A stretch of 64,000 bases of DNA from Mesorhizobium sp. (GTDB taxonomy: Bacteria > Pseudomonadota > Alphaproteobacteria > Rhizobiales > Rhizobiaceae), in assembly GCF_024710845.1 (NCBI RefSeq), contig NZ_JANJTZ010000018.1, forward strand, positions 1 through 64,000, given 5' to 3'. A program made the translations under genes and the position numbers. Below are positions 26,363 to 35,543 of this stretch, piece by piece. Within the stretch, counting starts at the first letter, position 1, and every line of letters starts with the position of its first letter. A model generated the notes under the pieces. It searched no databases, had not been told where the DNA came from, and worked only from the letters and a program-made list of their open reading frames with translations.

Positions 26363-27600
26363 TGAGCGCTGTCGCCGGCCAGCTTCCGCGCGCGGCGGTC
26401 AACGACAAGGCGATCGCCATCATCGTCTCTGGCGCGGTGGCGCTCGGCGTGTTCCTGTCGGGCTTCGTCATCCGCGAGCCGGCGCCCTACGAACTCTACA
26501 TGGCCGGGCTGATCGCGGTGTGGGCGCTGTTCGGCCTGCGCATCTCGAAAAGCATCACCCCGCTTCTCGTGCTGCTCATCAGCTTCAACATCGGCGGCAT
26601 GATCTCGATGACGCAGATGTCGGACCTGATGGACACGCCGCTCTACCTCGCGGTGTCGCTGTTCCTCGCCTTCACCGCGGTTTTCTTCGCCGCGGTGACC
26701 GAATCCCGGCCCGACCTCTATCCGCTGATGTTCCGCGCCTGGGTGGCGTCGGCCGTCATCACCGGCCTGGCGGGCATCCTGGGATATTTCCACGCGCTAC
26801 CCGGCTTCGAGATGTTCACCAAATACGAGCGCGCCGCGGGCGTGTTCCAGGACCCGAACGTGTTCGGGCCGTTCCTGGCGCTGCCGGGCGTCTGGCTGCT
26901 CTACCGCGTGCTGACCGGCGGGCCGTCGGAATGGCTGCGCTGCCTGCCGCCCCTGCTCGTCATCGTGCTGGCGATCTTCCTCTCGTTCTCGCGCGGCGCG
27001 TGGGGCCTGTTCGGCGTCAGTACGATCCTCGTCACCGGCATCCTGTTCCTGCGCAGCCAAAGCGGCCTGTTCCGGCTGAGGCTGGCAATGATGAGCGTGG
27101 CCGCCTTCGCGCTGCTGGTCCTGGCGATCCTGGTGGCGCTGCAGATCCCCTCCGTGGCGGATCTGTTCACGACCCGAGCGCAACTCGTGCAGGAATATGA
27201 CGGCGCGCGGCTCGGCCGCTTCGCCCGCTACGTCATCGGCTTCCAGCTGGCGATGGAACATCCGTTCGGCATCGGCCCGCTGACGTTCGGTCAGATCTAC
27301 GGCGAGGACACGCACAACATCTGGCTGAAAGCGCTGATGGACTACGGCTGGCTGGGCTTTGCCTCCTGGCTGACGATGATCGTCTGGACCATCGCCGCCG
27401 GCTTCCGCATCCTCTTCCGCGAACGGCCGTGGCAGCCTTTCCTGCTGTGCGCCTGGGTGACGCTGGTCGGCCATGTCGCGCTTGGCACGGTGATCGACAC
27501 CGACCACTGGCGCCACTTCTACATCCTGATCGGCATGGTCTGGGGGGCAATCGCGCTGGAGCGGCGATACGGCAGGGAGGCCCGGCCTGACCGGGTCTAA
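26362..27600 (+). CDS. O-antigen ligase/polymerase-like membrane protein (Wzy-like)
   Basis: Polytopic membrane protein of 412 residues with about ten to twelve hydrophobic segments and the Wzy_C / O-antigen-ligase-like region: FQDPNVFGPFLALPG, then FLSFSRGAWGLFG with the conserved Arg, and after a long periplasmic loop HPFGIGPLTFGQ and DTHNIWLKALMDYGWLG with the conserved His. It probably polymerises the lipid-linked repeat units. The ATG at 26362 shares one base with the stop of the priming transferase, so the two are translationally coupled. Its TAA overlaps the stop of the convergent caspase-like gene. Confidence 0.87.
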   Translation: MSAVAGQLPRAAVNDKAIAIIVSGAVALGVFLSGFVIREPAPYELYMAGLIAVWALFGLRISKSITPLLVLLISFNIGGMISMTQMSDLMDTPLYLAVSLFLAFTAVFFAAVTESRPDLYPLMFRAWVASAVITGLAGILGYFHALPGFEMFTKYERAAGVFQDPNVFGPFLALPGVWLLYRVLTGGPSEWLRCLPPLLVIVLAIFLSFSRGAWGLFGVSTILVTGILFLRSQSGLFRLRLAMMSVAAFALLVLAILVALQIPSVADLFTTRAQLVQEYDGARLGRFARYVIGFQLAMEHPFGIGPLTFGQIYGEDTHNIWLKALMDYGWLGFASWLTMIVWTIAAGFRILFRERPWQPFLLCAWVTLVGHVALGTVIDTDHWRHFYILIGMVWGAIALERRYGREARPDRV

Positions 27601-29396
27601 CGCTGCTCCTTCCCGGCCTCCTCAGGACGAAGCGGCTGCCAGAATGTCTCTAGATCCACCGGTTTCGCCGAGTGCGGCACCGACACGAGCACAAGGCCGG
27701 GACTGCTTGTGGGCAAGGTCGGGTAGAACTGGGCATTCTGGCGTCCCGCCGACATGTGGAAGATGTTCTGGTCGCCATAGGCGAAAAGCTCGCGCTGGGT
27801 GAGATACCCGTCGCCATTGAGATCGGCCGCGCCTGAGATTGCTTGCGCGAAGACGAAACTCGCAAGGCCCTGAACGTCGCCGCCGAACCGTTGCTCCCTT
27901 GCCAATTCACTCTCCTGCGCGGCGCCGAAAAACGAGACGTTGGCGAATTCGCGGTCCAGGATTCCGCCCGCGTGACACCCGTCGATGAGGACGATCACAT
28001 TGACGTTCTTGCGCGCTGCCTTCTCCATCCAGGCTGTGAATATATCGTCCGTCAGCTTGCGGCCCGGCTCGATCAATTCGTAGCCGGACTGTCCGTTGCC
28101 GGCGTCGTCGGCGAGTTTCTGGTAGGCTTCGATCGGCGTCGACCCACTGAGCAGCAAGACCGTGCGCCTGTCTTCTCCGTCGGCAGCCGTATCGCCGCGC
28201 GGCTCGCGATAGCCGGAGCCGGAGAAGGTGAAGAACAAGGTATCGCCTGGCTGAGCGTCCTCCACCAAGTCATTCCATACATATTCGAGATATCCGAGCC
28301 TGACATCCTGGTTCGTAATCGTGACGACCTTCTCGGCCCCAACCGCATCGAGCGCCGCAGACAGCTGCTTCGCATCGTTGACCGCCCCCATCAGGTCAAA
28401 GCGCCCGCCGTAATCGTCGACGCCGATCACCAGCCCATAGAGCCTTGGGCGCGGAGCCTTGAGGTAGAACTGGCCGACGACCTGGTCGTAATAGGCCGGA
28501 TCCTGATCGTGCGGCACGGTCGCCGCCAGTGCGTGCACCTCGACCTGCGTGCGCTTGGCGATCTCGACGGCAGGCATTCCCGGCGTCGCCAGGATCGGCC
28601 GGAAAGTGCGGGTAAAAACCGAGTTCGGATCGGTGTCCTCAGGTCCGAGGCGGTCCAGCGCCTTTTGGCCGATGCCGGCGGAATAGAGCACGAACGCGCC
28701 TTTTTGCGGCGTCATGCGCGCCAGCCCGCCATAAGCGCGCACGGCGCGCGTATCCGGGTCGGGAGGAAACGGATTGTCGCGGCAGGCATCGAGCACGACG
28801 AAAGCGATCTCGACGCCGCGGCCATAGATCCGGTCGACGAGATCCTGTGCGTCGACCGCGTAGCGCTCCAGCCGCGATTCCCTGACAGCGTCGAGCGCCG
28901 GCATGTCGGCGGGCAACAGGAAGTTGCGCTGCTGGTAGCTGACGCCGTGACCGGCGAAGAAGAAGAACGCGACGTCGCCCTTCTTCAATCCGTCGACGAA
29001 CTCATCGACCGCATCGTCGAAATCGCGCGCCGAAATATTGCGTTTCAAGGTCACGGCGAAGCCAAGCTCTTCCAGCGTCGCCTTCAGCGATATCGCGTCG
29101 CCCTCGGCCTTGTTGAGGTCGGGCAATTCCTCGTAGTCGTTGTTGCCGATGACGAGCGCCCGCCGCCTCTGGCCCTTGGCGGTCGCCTGTTTGAGCGAGG
29201 GCATGGCGCGAAGATCCTCGACGATTGCTGCGATATCGGCCGCGCGCCGCGCAACGTCGGCCCGTATCTCTCCGTCGTCGGCGACGATCGCCGCCGGAGC
29301 AGGCACGGCAAGGATCGCGAGGAGGCATATGCAACATGCCTGCAGCAGAAGCCTCCGCGTCGATCGCACCAAATCCGCGCCGGTCATCCGTCCCAT
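27597..29396 (-). CDS. Exported protein with tandem caspase-like (peptidase C14) domains
   Basis: A 599-residue protein with an N-terminal membrane/signal segment (about 15-36). Domain 1 has the catalytic pair intact: His150 in FFFFAGHGVSY and Cys205 in VVLDACRDNPF. Domain 2 (about 315-510) keeps Cys474 in IDGCHAGG, but the matching histidine position reads FSGSGYREP (Ser394), so it is probably inactive. An EF-hand-like DLNGDGYLTQRE follows at about 525-536. The start may be ATG 29396 or 29387. It ends the exopolysaccharide locus, convergent with the polymerase gene. Caspase homologues cleave after Arg/Lys or Asp; target unknown. Confidence 0.88.
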   Translation of the reverse strand: MGRMTGADLVRSTRRLLLQACCICLLAILAVPAPAAIVADDGEIRADVARRAADIAAIVEDLRAMPSLKQATAKGQRRRALVIGNNDYEELPDLNKAEGDAISLKATLEELGFAVTLKRNISARDFDDAVDEFVDGLKKGDVAFFFFAGHGVSYQQRNFLLPADMPALDAVRESRLERYAVDAQDLVDRIYGRGVEIAFVVLDACRDNPFPPDPDTRAVRAYGGLARMTPQKGAFVLYSAGIGQKALDRLGPEDTDPNSVFTRTFRPILATPGMPAVEIAKRTQVEVHALAATVPHDQDPAYYDQVVGQFYLKAPRPRLYGLVIGVDDYGGRFDLMGAVNDAKQLSAALDAVGAEKVVTITNQDVRLGYLEYVWNDLVEDAQPGDTLFFTFSGSGYREPRGDTAADGEDRRTVLLLSGSTPIEAYQKLADDAGNGQSGYELIEPGRKLTDDIFTAWMEKAARKNVNVIVLIDGCHAGGILDREFANVSFFGAAQESELAREQRFGGDVQGLASFVFAQAISGAADLNGDGYLTQRELFAYGDQNIFHMSAGRQNAQFYPTLPTSSPGLVLVSVPHSAKPVDLETFWQPLRPEEAGKEQR

Positions 29397-29566
29397 CCCG
29401 GGGTCTTCCCGGAGAACCTAGCGGATTCCTGGTTTCGATTGAAGCGTGCCGATCGGCGACGGCCGCGCGGCCCCATCTGCGAGACACGCCGATGCCCGAA
29501 GCACTACGGTGGTCCGGCCACGGCCGGCCCGATCGCCGACTTCCGCACTCAAAGCCGAAATTGGCG

Positions 29567-29594
29567 CTTGCCTCGCAAGCCCGCGTTCTATAGG
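29567..29594 (+). promoter_or_regulatory. Candidate promoter of tRNA-Pro
   Basis: CTTGCC at 29567-29572 and TATAGG at 29589-29594 are 16 bases apart and end 13 bases before the mature tRNA start, a sensible place for a tRNA promoter. The hexamers are only partial matches. Confidence 0.35.
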
Positions 29595-29607
29595 GCTTCC
29601 ACCGGTT

Positions 29608-29684
<77 letters not shown>

Positions 29685-29762
29685 TTGAATTCCTATCCGA
29701 AGAGGCCCATTTTCCGGGTCGCTTCATCCCCCCGCGAACACGACGATCCGGCAAGGTCATTC

Positions 29763-30437
29763 ATGGAAATCTTCACCGCCGAAGGGTTCACAGCGCTTCT
29801 GCAGGTGCTGGCGATCGATCTTGTCCTTGCGGGCGACAATGCCATCGTGATCGGCCTCGCGGCCGCCGGGCTGCCGAAGGAATTGCGCAACAAGGCGATC
29901 GTCATCGGCATTCTCGCCGCGACCGTGCTGCGCATCGGCTTCGCGCTCATCACCACCCAACTGCTGCAACTCGGACCCGGCCTGCTCGTCGCCGGCGGCC
30001 TGCTTCTGCTGTGGGTCTGCTGGAAGATGTACCGCGAGATGACGGTCACCGACGAGCAGGAACACGACGCCGAGGAGGCCCTGCTCAATCGCGACACCGA
30101 CGCCGACGGCAAGATCGCCGGCGGCGCGCCGCGCAAAACCTTCGCCCAGGCGGCCTGGCAGATCGTCATCGCCGACGTGTCGATGTCGCTCGACAATGTG
30201 CTCGCCGTCGCGGGCGCGGCGCGCGAGCATCCCACCGTGCTTATCATCGGCCTCGCCATGTCGATCGCGCTGATGGGCTTTGCCGCTTCCTTCATCGCCC
30301 GGCTGCTGCACCGGCACCGTTGGATCGCCTATGTCGGACTGATCATCATCTTCTACGTCGCACTGAAGATGATGTACGATGGCGCCATCGGCATCTGGCC
30401 GGAATACAGCTTCACGGCGCTCTTCGGCGGCGCATAA
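29763..30437 (+). CDS. TerC family integral membrane protein (YjbE-like)
   Basis: Membrane protein of 224 residues with about seven segments. TerC signature pairs are present: IDLVLAGDNAIVIGLAA near the N-terminus and VIADVSMSLDNVLAVAGAA in the second half, each with the conserved Asp-Asn. A charged loop (DEQEHDAEEALLNRDTDADG) separates the halves. The family is linked to metal (Mn2+) export or tellurite resistance in other bacteria; the substrate here is not known. ATG 29763 has CAAGG before it; the open frame back to the tRNA is not coding. Confidence 0.88.
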   Translation: MEIFTAEGFTALLQVLAIDLVLAGDNAIVIGLAAAGLPKELRNKAIVIGILAATVLRIGFALITTQLLQLGPGLLVAGGLLLLWVCWKMYREMTVTDEQEHDAEEALLNRDTDADGKIAGGAPRKTFAQAAWQIVIADVSMSLDNVLAVAGAAREHPTVLIIGLAMSIALMGFAASFIARLLHRHRWIAYVGLIIIFYVALKMMYDGAIGIWPEYSFTALFGGA

Positions 30438-30446
30438 GCGCCGCCG
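30425..30446 (+). terminator. Hairpin over the terC-like stop codon
   Basis: CGGCGGCGC-ATAA-GCGCCGCCG, a perfect 9-bp stem whose loop contains the stop codon TAA. It is followed only by CCGGCCTTTCG, so termination would be weak. It may also protect the 3' end, or serve the convergent merR-type gene. Confidence 0.4.
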
Positions 30447-30476
30447 CCGGCCTTTCGCCTCCTCTTCGGTAAATCG

Positions 30477-31025
30477 TCAGCGCACCTGGTCGAGCAGGCG
30501 CTTGCACTCGAGCAGGTCGAACAGCGCCTCCTGCAGCAGGGCGCGATTGTCCTTCGACAGGCGCGACTGGCCCGGCGCCACCGGTCCTTCATCCTCGGCC
30601 TTGCCCAGACCGAAGAAACGGCGGCTCGGCCTCACCTTCGGCTCTCCGACCAGCATCTCGTCATCCAGTCCGCGCGGCGGAGCGTTCGCGGCCGCGGTGG
30701 CCGCCTGGGCTGCCTCCTGCTTGCGCGCGGCGATCGCGGCGACCGCCGCCATGTCACCGGTGCCGACCGCCGCGATGAACTGGTTGCCGTTTTCGCGCAG
30801 CAGCTTCTGCACGCCCTTGATCGTATAGCCCTGGTCGTAGAGAAGGTGGCGGATGCCCTTGATCAGGTCCACGTCCTGCGGGCGGTAATAGCGGCGGCCG
30901 CCTCCGCGCTTCATCGGCTTGATCTGGGTAAAACGGGTCTCCCAGAAGCGCAGCACGTGCTGCGGCAGGTCGAGATCTTCGGCGACTTCGCTAATGGTGC
31001 GGAATGCGTCGGGACTCTTGTCCAT
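30477..31025 (-). CDS. MerR family transcriptional regulator
   Basis: Winged-helix regulator of 182 residues. The N-terminal MerR domain reads [20 protein letters not shown], followed by [20 protein letters not shown]. The middle is an Ala-rich linker, and the C-terminus ([20 protein letters not shown]) is a short helix, likely for dimerisation, with no metal-binding cysteine pattern. ATG 31025 follows GGGGAGG with a 9-base spacer. This gene downstream of ihfA is standard in Rhizobiales; targets unknown. Confidence 0.9.
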   Translation of the reverse strand: MDKSPDAFRTISEVAEDLDLPQHVLRFWETRFTQIKPMKRGGGRRYYRPQDVDLIKGIRHLLYDQGYTIKGVQKLLRENGNQFIAAVGTGDMAAVAAIAARKQEAAQAATAAANAPPRGLDDEMLVGEPKVRPSRRFFGLGKAEDEGPVAPGQSRLSKDNRALLQEALFDLLECKRLLDQVR

Positions 31026-31122
31026 GCGGCTACGCCTCCCCAAATCCTGATTCGCTATGCATTCCAGCGGTTTGCGCGGCTACATTCAAGACCGACGGTC
31101 AGTCGGGCGAACTCGCCCCCAG

Positions 31123-31446
31123 CTATTTTCCGGCCTTGGACTTGGCCTGCTGGTGATTGCGCAGGATCTTGCTCTTGAGGACGTTCGACGCCTTGAACGT
31201 CATCACCTTGCGCGGAAGGATCGGCACTTCCTCGCCGGTTTTCGGATTGCGGCCGATTCGTTCGTTCTTCGAACGCACCTGGAACGTCGCGAAGGAGGAC
31301 AGCTTGACCGTCTCGCCGCGGACGATCGCATCGCAGATTTCGTCGAGCACCATTTCGACCAGTTGGGCGGATTCGGTTCGGGACAATCCGACCTTGCGGT
31401 AGACGGCCTCAGCGAGGTCGGCGCGCGTAAGTGTGTTTCCCCCCAT
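31123..31446 (-). CDS. ihfA: Integration host factor subunit alpha
   Basis: DNA-bending HU/IHF family subunit, 107 residues. Core motif [20 protein letters not shown], and the DNA-intercalating arm [19 protein letters not shown] with the conserved proline. The N-terminus [19 protein letters not shown] and the length support IhfA over HU. Follows fabH on the same strand, as in most Rhizobiales. Confidence 0.96.
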   Translation of the reverse strand: MGGNTLTRADLAEAVYRKVGLSRTESAQLVEMVLDEICDAIVRGETVKLSSFATFQVRSKNERIGRNPKTGEEVPILPRKVMTFKASNVLKSKILRNHQQAKSKAGK

Positions 31447-31576
31447 GCGACCTTCCTACCGACCGAAAAACCCGACTAATCAGCAATATAGCAACGTAAA
31501 AAATAGACCGCCCCCGGTCAAGAACCCTTCACGGCCAAGTTCATCCGTGGTTGCGGATTCCGTGTCGAACCCGTCG

Positions 31577-32548
31577 TTACCACCGTAACAGAACAGCGCC
31601 CCACGTAAAGCCTCCGCCCATCGCCTCGATCAGCACGAGGTCGCCTTTCCTGATCCGGCCGTCGGCGACGGCGACGGCAAGGGCGAGCGGAACCGATGCC
31701 GCCGAGGTATTGCCGTGCTCGCTCACGGTCGCGACAACCTTGGAGGGTGCGATGCCCATCTTCTTCGCCGAAGCGTCGATGATGCGCAGATTGGCCTGGT
31801 GCGGAACGAACCAGTCGAGGTCTTCGGCGGTCACGCCGCCGGCCGAAAGAGTCGACGTCACCACGTCGGTGATCATGCCGACCGCGTGCTTGAAGACTTC
31901 CCTGCCTTCCATGCGCAGGTGTCCGACGGTGCCGGTGGTCGACGGGCCGCCGTCGACATAGAGCTTGTCCTTGTGGGTGCCGTCGGAGCGCAGCGCCGAG
32001 GCGAGGATGCCTCGGTCGGCGGTTGTTCCCTCGGCTTCGGCCGCTTCAAGCACGATCGCTCCGGCGCCGTCGCCGAACAGCACGCAGGTGGTCCGGTCCG
32101 ACCAGTCGAGAATGCGGGAGAAGGTCTCCGCGCCGATGACGAGGACGCGCTTGGCCATGCCGCCGCGGATGTGCAGGTCGGCGACCGAGACGGCATAGAC
32201 GAAGCCGCTGCAGACCGCCTGCAGGTCGAAGGCGAAGCCGTGCCGCATGCCGAGGCGCTGCTGGATCTCCACCGACGTGGCGGGGAAGGTGTGATTCGGC
32301 GTCGAGGTGGCGAGGATGATGAGATCGATGTCGTCCGGCGTCAGCCCCGCATTGGCAAGCGCGGCGCGGGCCGCAGCTTCGCCCAGCGAGGCCGTCGTCT
32401 CGTCGTCCGAGGCGATATGGCGCTGCCTTATGCCCGTGCGCTGGACGATCCACTCGTCCGATGTGTCGACCATGAGTGCGAGTTCGGCATTGGTGAGCAC
32501 GCGCCGAGGCAGGGCGGAGCCCACCCCCATCACTTGCGAACGGATCAT
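31577..32548 (-). CDS. fabH: 3-oxoacyl-[acyl-carrier-protein] synthase III (FabH)
   Basis: KAS III, which starts fatty-acid synthesis by condensing an acyl-CoA with malonyl-ACP; 323 residues. The catalytic triad is visible: Cys in [12 protein letters not shown], His in [11 protein letters not shown], Asn in [10 protein letters not shown]. The ATG at 32548 overlaps the plsX stop (TGATG), so translation is coupled; an in-frame TTG lies one codon upstream. Confidence 0.97.
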   Translation of the reverse strand: MIRSQVMGVGSALPRRVLTNAELALMVDTSDEWIVQRTGIRQRHIASDDETTASLGEAAARAALANAGLTPDDIDLIILATSTPNHTFPATSVEIQQRLGMRHGFAFDLQAVCSGFVYAVSVADLHIRGGMAKRVLVIGAETFSRILDWSDRTTCVLFGDGAGAIVLEAAEAEGTTADRGILASALRSDGTHKDKLYVDGGPSTTGTVGHLRMEGREVFKHAVGMITDVVTSTLSAGGVTAEDLDWFVPHQANLRIIDASAKKMGIAPSKVVATVSEHGNTSAASVPLALAVAVADGRIRKGDLVLIEAMGGGFTWGAVLLRW

Positions 32549-33618
32549 CAATCTTGCCCTTCGTCCGTAGGTTCTGCCGCCTTGCGGCGTGACAGTTCCG
32601 GCGCGCGGGCATGGAACTGGCCGAGATCGGCGCGGATCTTCTCGATGAGCCCGTTGCGCGCCATGTCGTAACCGAGTTCGACGGCGGACGCGAAACCCTC
32701 GTCGTCGGTGCCGCCGTGGCTCTTCACCACAATGCCGTTGAGGCCGAGAAACACGCCGCCGTTGATCTTGCGTACGTCCATCTTCTCGCGCAGCCGATCG
32801 AAGGCCCCTTTGGCGAAGACATAGCCGATCTTGGCCATCAGCGTCCGGCTCATCGCCGAGCGGAGATATTCGGCGATCTGCCTGGCCGTGCCTTCCGCCG
32901 TCTTCAGCGCGATATTGCCTGCAAATCCTTCTGTCACCACGACATCGGTCGTGCCTTTGCCAAGGTCGTCGCCCTCGACGAAGCCGTGGTAGTTCATCGA
33001 CTTCAGTTCAGCGGCGCGCAGCAGCGATCCTGCCTCCTTGACGTCTTCCTGGCCCTTGATCTCCTCGACGCCGATATTGAGCAGGCCGACCGACGGCCGC
33101 TCAATGCCGAAAACCGCGCGCGCCATCGCCGATCCGAGGATGGCGAAGTCGATCAGCTGGTGGGCGTCGGCGCCGATCGTCGCGCCGACATCGAGCACGA
33201 CGCTCTCGCCGCGCGTCGTGGGCCAGATCGCCGCGATCGCCGGCCGTTCGATCTGGGCCATGGTGCGCAGGCAGAATTTCGACATGGCCATCAGCGCACC
33301 GGTGTTGCCGGCCGAGATGCAGACGTCCGCCTCGCCCGCCTTCACCGCCTCGATCGCCTTCCACATCGACGACTTCCAGCGGCCGTGGCGCAACGCCTGG
33401 CTCGGCTTGTCGTCCATCCGCACGGAGACATCGCAATGGGTGAACTGGCTGATCGCGCGCAGGCGCGGATATTTGATGAAGTGCGGCGAAACCGCTTCCT
33501 CGTGACCATAGATCAGGAAGCGGACATCCGGACGGCGTTCCGCGACCCGAAGCAGGCCGGGCATGACGATATCGGGGCCGTGGTCGCCCCCCATCGCATC
33601 AATCGAAATCCTGATCAC
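32548..33618 (-). CDS. plsX: Phosphate acyltransferase PlsX
   Basis: Converts acyl-ACP to acyl-phosphate for PlsY in phospholipid synthesis; 356 residues. Signature MGGDHGPD at the N-terminus, then the conserved [14 protein letters not shown] and [13 protein letters not shown] blocks. Starts at GTG 33618 with CAAGG upstream. It is followed directly by fabH. Gene order DUF177-plsX-fabH is the widespread bacterial arrangement, here without rpmF between. Confidence 0.97.
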   Translation of the reverse strand: MIRISIDAMGGDHGPDIVMPGLLRVAERRPDVRFLIYGHEEAVSPHFIKYPRLRAISQFTHCDVSVRMDDKPSQALRHGRWKSSMWKAIEAVKAGEADVCISAGNTGALMAMSKFCLRTMAQIERPAIAAIWPTTRGESVVLDVGATIGADAHQLIDFAILGSAMARAVFGIERPSVGLLNIGVEEIKGQEDVKEAGSLLRAAELKSMNYHGFVEGDDLGKGTTDVVVTEGFAGNIALKTAEGTARQIAEYLRSAMSRTLMAKIGYVFAKGAFDRLREKMDVRKINGGVFLGLNGIVVKSHGGTDDEGFASAVELGYDMARNGLIEKIRADLGQFHARAPELSRRKAAEPTDEGQD

Positions 33619-33737
33619 GCGCGCCTTGTCTCTTTTTGACGTTTCTATCCGCGGGATGCGGGACAGGCCAAGCCAGCGGCGAAAATAGCGGTTTTGCGCC
33701 CACGCACAACCTCCATTTGGGCTTCGTTCCCGGCTTT

Positions 33738-34277
33738 TCAGATTTTCGGAACGAGACCGCGCAGCGTCGCGAACGGAGAGCCCTCGCCGTCGTCGGATCC
33801 GGTCGAAGGAAGCTCCGCACCCGGCTTGCGCGGATAGGGATCGATCGCCAAGGCGAACACCTCCTCCGCCGTTCCACCGGCATCTATCGTCACACCGTCG
33901 AAAGTTTCCGGCAGGTCCGGCCCGTCGGCGGACAGGACAAGTTCCCCCTCCTCAATCGTGTCGCGGGCGAGCGCTGATCCCTCCGGCACGAAGACCAGAT
34001 CGACCTCTTCGTCGATCTCGGCCTCTATCGGCTCCAGCGTGACGATGCATTGCTGAACGATCGTCGCACGAACGCTTCCCGTGACGCTTACGCCGCCGCG
34101 CTTCCAGGCCACGAACAGCAGCTCGGCGCGGAATCGCTCGACGGCGACGAGACCGTGAACGCGCGCAAGTTCGGCGCGCGCTTTCGCATCCGGTTCAACG
34201 ATGACCGGGAATCCCTTTTGCGGCAGGCGCCGGACATCGATCGGATACGAGATCGGACTTTTCGCTATCTGTGCCAT
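33738..34277 (-). CDS. DUF177 domain-containing protein (YceD-like)
   Basis: 179-residue YceD/DUF177 family protein, related to proteins needed for 23S rRNA accumulation in plants and bacteria. The family C-x-C zinc motif is not apparent; the conserved region appears as [20 protein letters not shown]. The C-terminus [12 protein letters not shown] is family-typical (usually PFAVLKKLK). The ATG 34277 follows AAGGAAGGGGATA. It lies between the UQCC chaperone and plsX. Confidence 0.85.
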   Translation of the reverse strand: MAQIAKSPISYPIDVRRLPQKGFPVIVEPDAKARAELARVHGLVAVERFRAELLFVAWKRGGVSVTGSVRATIVQQCIVTLEPIEAEIDEEVDLVFVPEGSALARDTIEEGELVLSADGPDLPETFDGVTIDAGGTAEEVFALAIDPYPRKPGAELPSTGSDDGEGSPFATLRGLVPKI

Positions 34278-34288
34278 TATCCCCTTCC

Positions 34289-34825
34289 TTATGTCGCCGG
34301 CGGGAAACGCACCTCGCCCGACAACAGGTGGTCGAGCGGCTGGGCGGCGAGGTCGTCCGAGGTCGCCAGCACATAGGCAGCGAGTTGCTTCGCCTGCGGC
34401 CAATCGGCCGTCTCGGGCCGAACGTTGCGCGAAAGCGCGGCCGTCAGCGCCTCGAGGTCGCGCGCGTCGAGCGCGTGGTCATAGCTCTTGGTGCGGCCGT
34501 AGAACATCCGCGAAAGGGTTTTCATGCGTTTCGGAATGCCCATGTCGCCTATGCCGAGTTCGCGCAACGAATGATCGACGTCCTGGAAGAACGTGTCGGC
34601 CAGTTCCTGGCCCAGCGCATCCGCAGCCTCGCCCTCACCGCGGATACGATGAAGAAAGAGATAGGTGTGCAGGCCCACCATCTCGAAGCGGCCGAGCGGC
34701 GTGTCGGGAACGAGCCAGTCGGAATAAGGAACGGGCTGCCGTGCCGCCGCCACGATTCGGGCGTAGATGGCATCCGCTATGGCGCGATTTTGCCGTCGCG
34801 CCGGATTGAAGAATTGCTTGAACAT
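34289..34825 (-). CDS. Ubiquinol-cytochrome c chaperone family protein (CBP3/UQCC1-like)
   Basis: 178-residue protein of the Ubiq_cyt_C_chap family; the mitochondrial homologue CBP3 helps assemble cytochrome b of the bc1 complex. Seen: AIYARIVAAARQPVPYSDW, then GRFEMVGLHTYLFLHRIRGE and the helical AQELADTFFQDVDHSLRELG-like segment (here GQELADTFFQDVDHSLRELG). ATG 34825 (MFKQFFNPAR) is chosen; the longer upstream frame overlaps the divergent bamE gene. Eleven bases before DUF177, the first gene of this minus-strand run. Confidence 0.87.
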   Translation of the reverse strand: MFKQFFNPARRQNRAIADAIYARIVAAARQPVPYSDWLVPDTPLGRFEMVGLHTYLFLHRIRGEGEAADALGQELADTFFQDVDHSLRELGIGDMGIPKRMKTLSRMFYGRTKSYDHALDARDLEALTAALSRNVRPETADWPQAKQLAAYVLATSDDLAAQPLDHLLSGEVRFPPAT

Positions 34826-34927
34826 GCCGGGGAACTCCCGCCGATTGCGCCGCTTCGGTTGCATCGGCCCGAAAGCTGGTTTACCGAGTCTCCGGCTTCG
34901 CGCAAGCTGCAGCGGGGGCCGAGTGAC

Positions 34928-35452
34928 ATGGAGATGTCGTTGCACGTGTTGAAAATCAAGGCGAAAGCCTCTCGACTGGCACCGGTGATGCTGGCGGTCG
35001 CCGCCGTCGCCGCTCTTTCGGGCTGCAACGCCGCCTCCACCCTGTCTGCCAGCGAAACGCTGACGCAGGGCTATGTCATCGATCCGCAGGCGATCGAACT
35101 CGTGCCGCCCGGCTCCAGCCGCGAGCAGGTGCTGCTGGCGCTCGGATCGCCGTCGACGCGCGCGACCTTCGACAACGAGGTGTTCTATTACATTTCGCAG
35201 AAGCGCTACCGCTCGATGGCGTGGCAGAATCCGCACATCGTCGACCAGCGCGTGCTCGCCGTCTACTTCGGCCCAGATGATCGTGTCGTGAACATCGCCA
35301 ATTACGGCATGCAGGACGGCAAGGTGTTCGATTTCATCTCGCGCACCACGCCGACCGGCGGCAAGGACCAGAACTTCCTCGGCCAGATCCTGGGCGGCTT
35401 CGGCGGCAAGAAGGGCAAGGCGCCGAACCTGTTCGGCAGTCCTGGCGGCTGA
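34928..35452 (+). CDS. bamE: Outer-membrane assembly lipoprotein BamE (SmpA/OmlA)
   Basis: Outer-membrane lipoprotein of the BAM complex, 174 residues. Signal peptide ends in lipobox LSGC. The SmpA_OmlA domain has GYVIDPQAIELVPPGSSREQ, LLALGSPSTRATFDNEVFYY and VLAVYFGPDDRVVNIANYG. The C-terminal ~30 residues are Gly-rich (LGQILGGFGGKKGKAPN). Divergent from the UQCC chaperone gene. Followed by a strong bidirectional terminator. Confidence 0.93.
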   Translation: MEMSLHVLKIKAKASRLAPVMLAVAAVAALSGCNAASTLSASETLTQGYVIDPQAIELVPPGSSREQVLLALGSPSTRATFDNEVFYYISQKRYRSMAWQNPHIVDQRVLAVYFGPDDRVVNIANYGMQDGKVFDFISRTTPTGGKDQNFLGQILGGFGGKKGKAPNLFGSPGG

Positions 35453-35490
35453 TCTCTTCCTTCAGGCAGCGCCTGCGTCTCCACCTAAGC

Positions 35491-35522
35491 AAAACCCCGC
35501 GGGATCGCTCCCGCGGGGTTTT
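35491..35522. terminator. Bidirectional Rho-independent terminator between bamE and hppA
   Basis: A 14-bp perfect stem (AAAACCCCGCGGGA / TCCCGCGGGGTTTT) with loop TCGC at 35505-35508. Four T on each side let it end both bamE (+) and hppA (-) transcripts. Confidence 0.92.
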
Positions 35523-35543
35523 GCTTTGCAGTGTTCGACTGTC

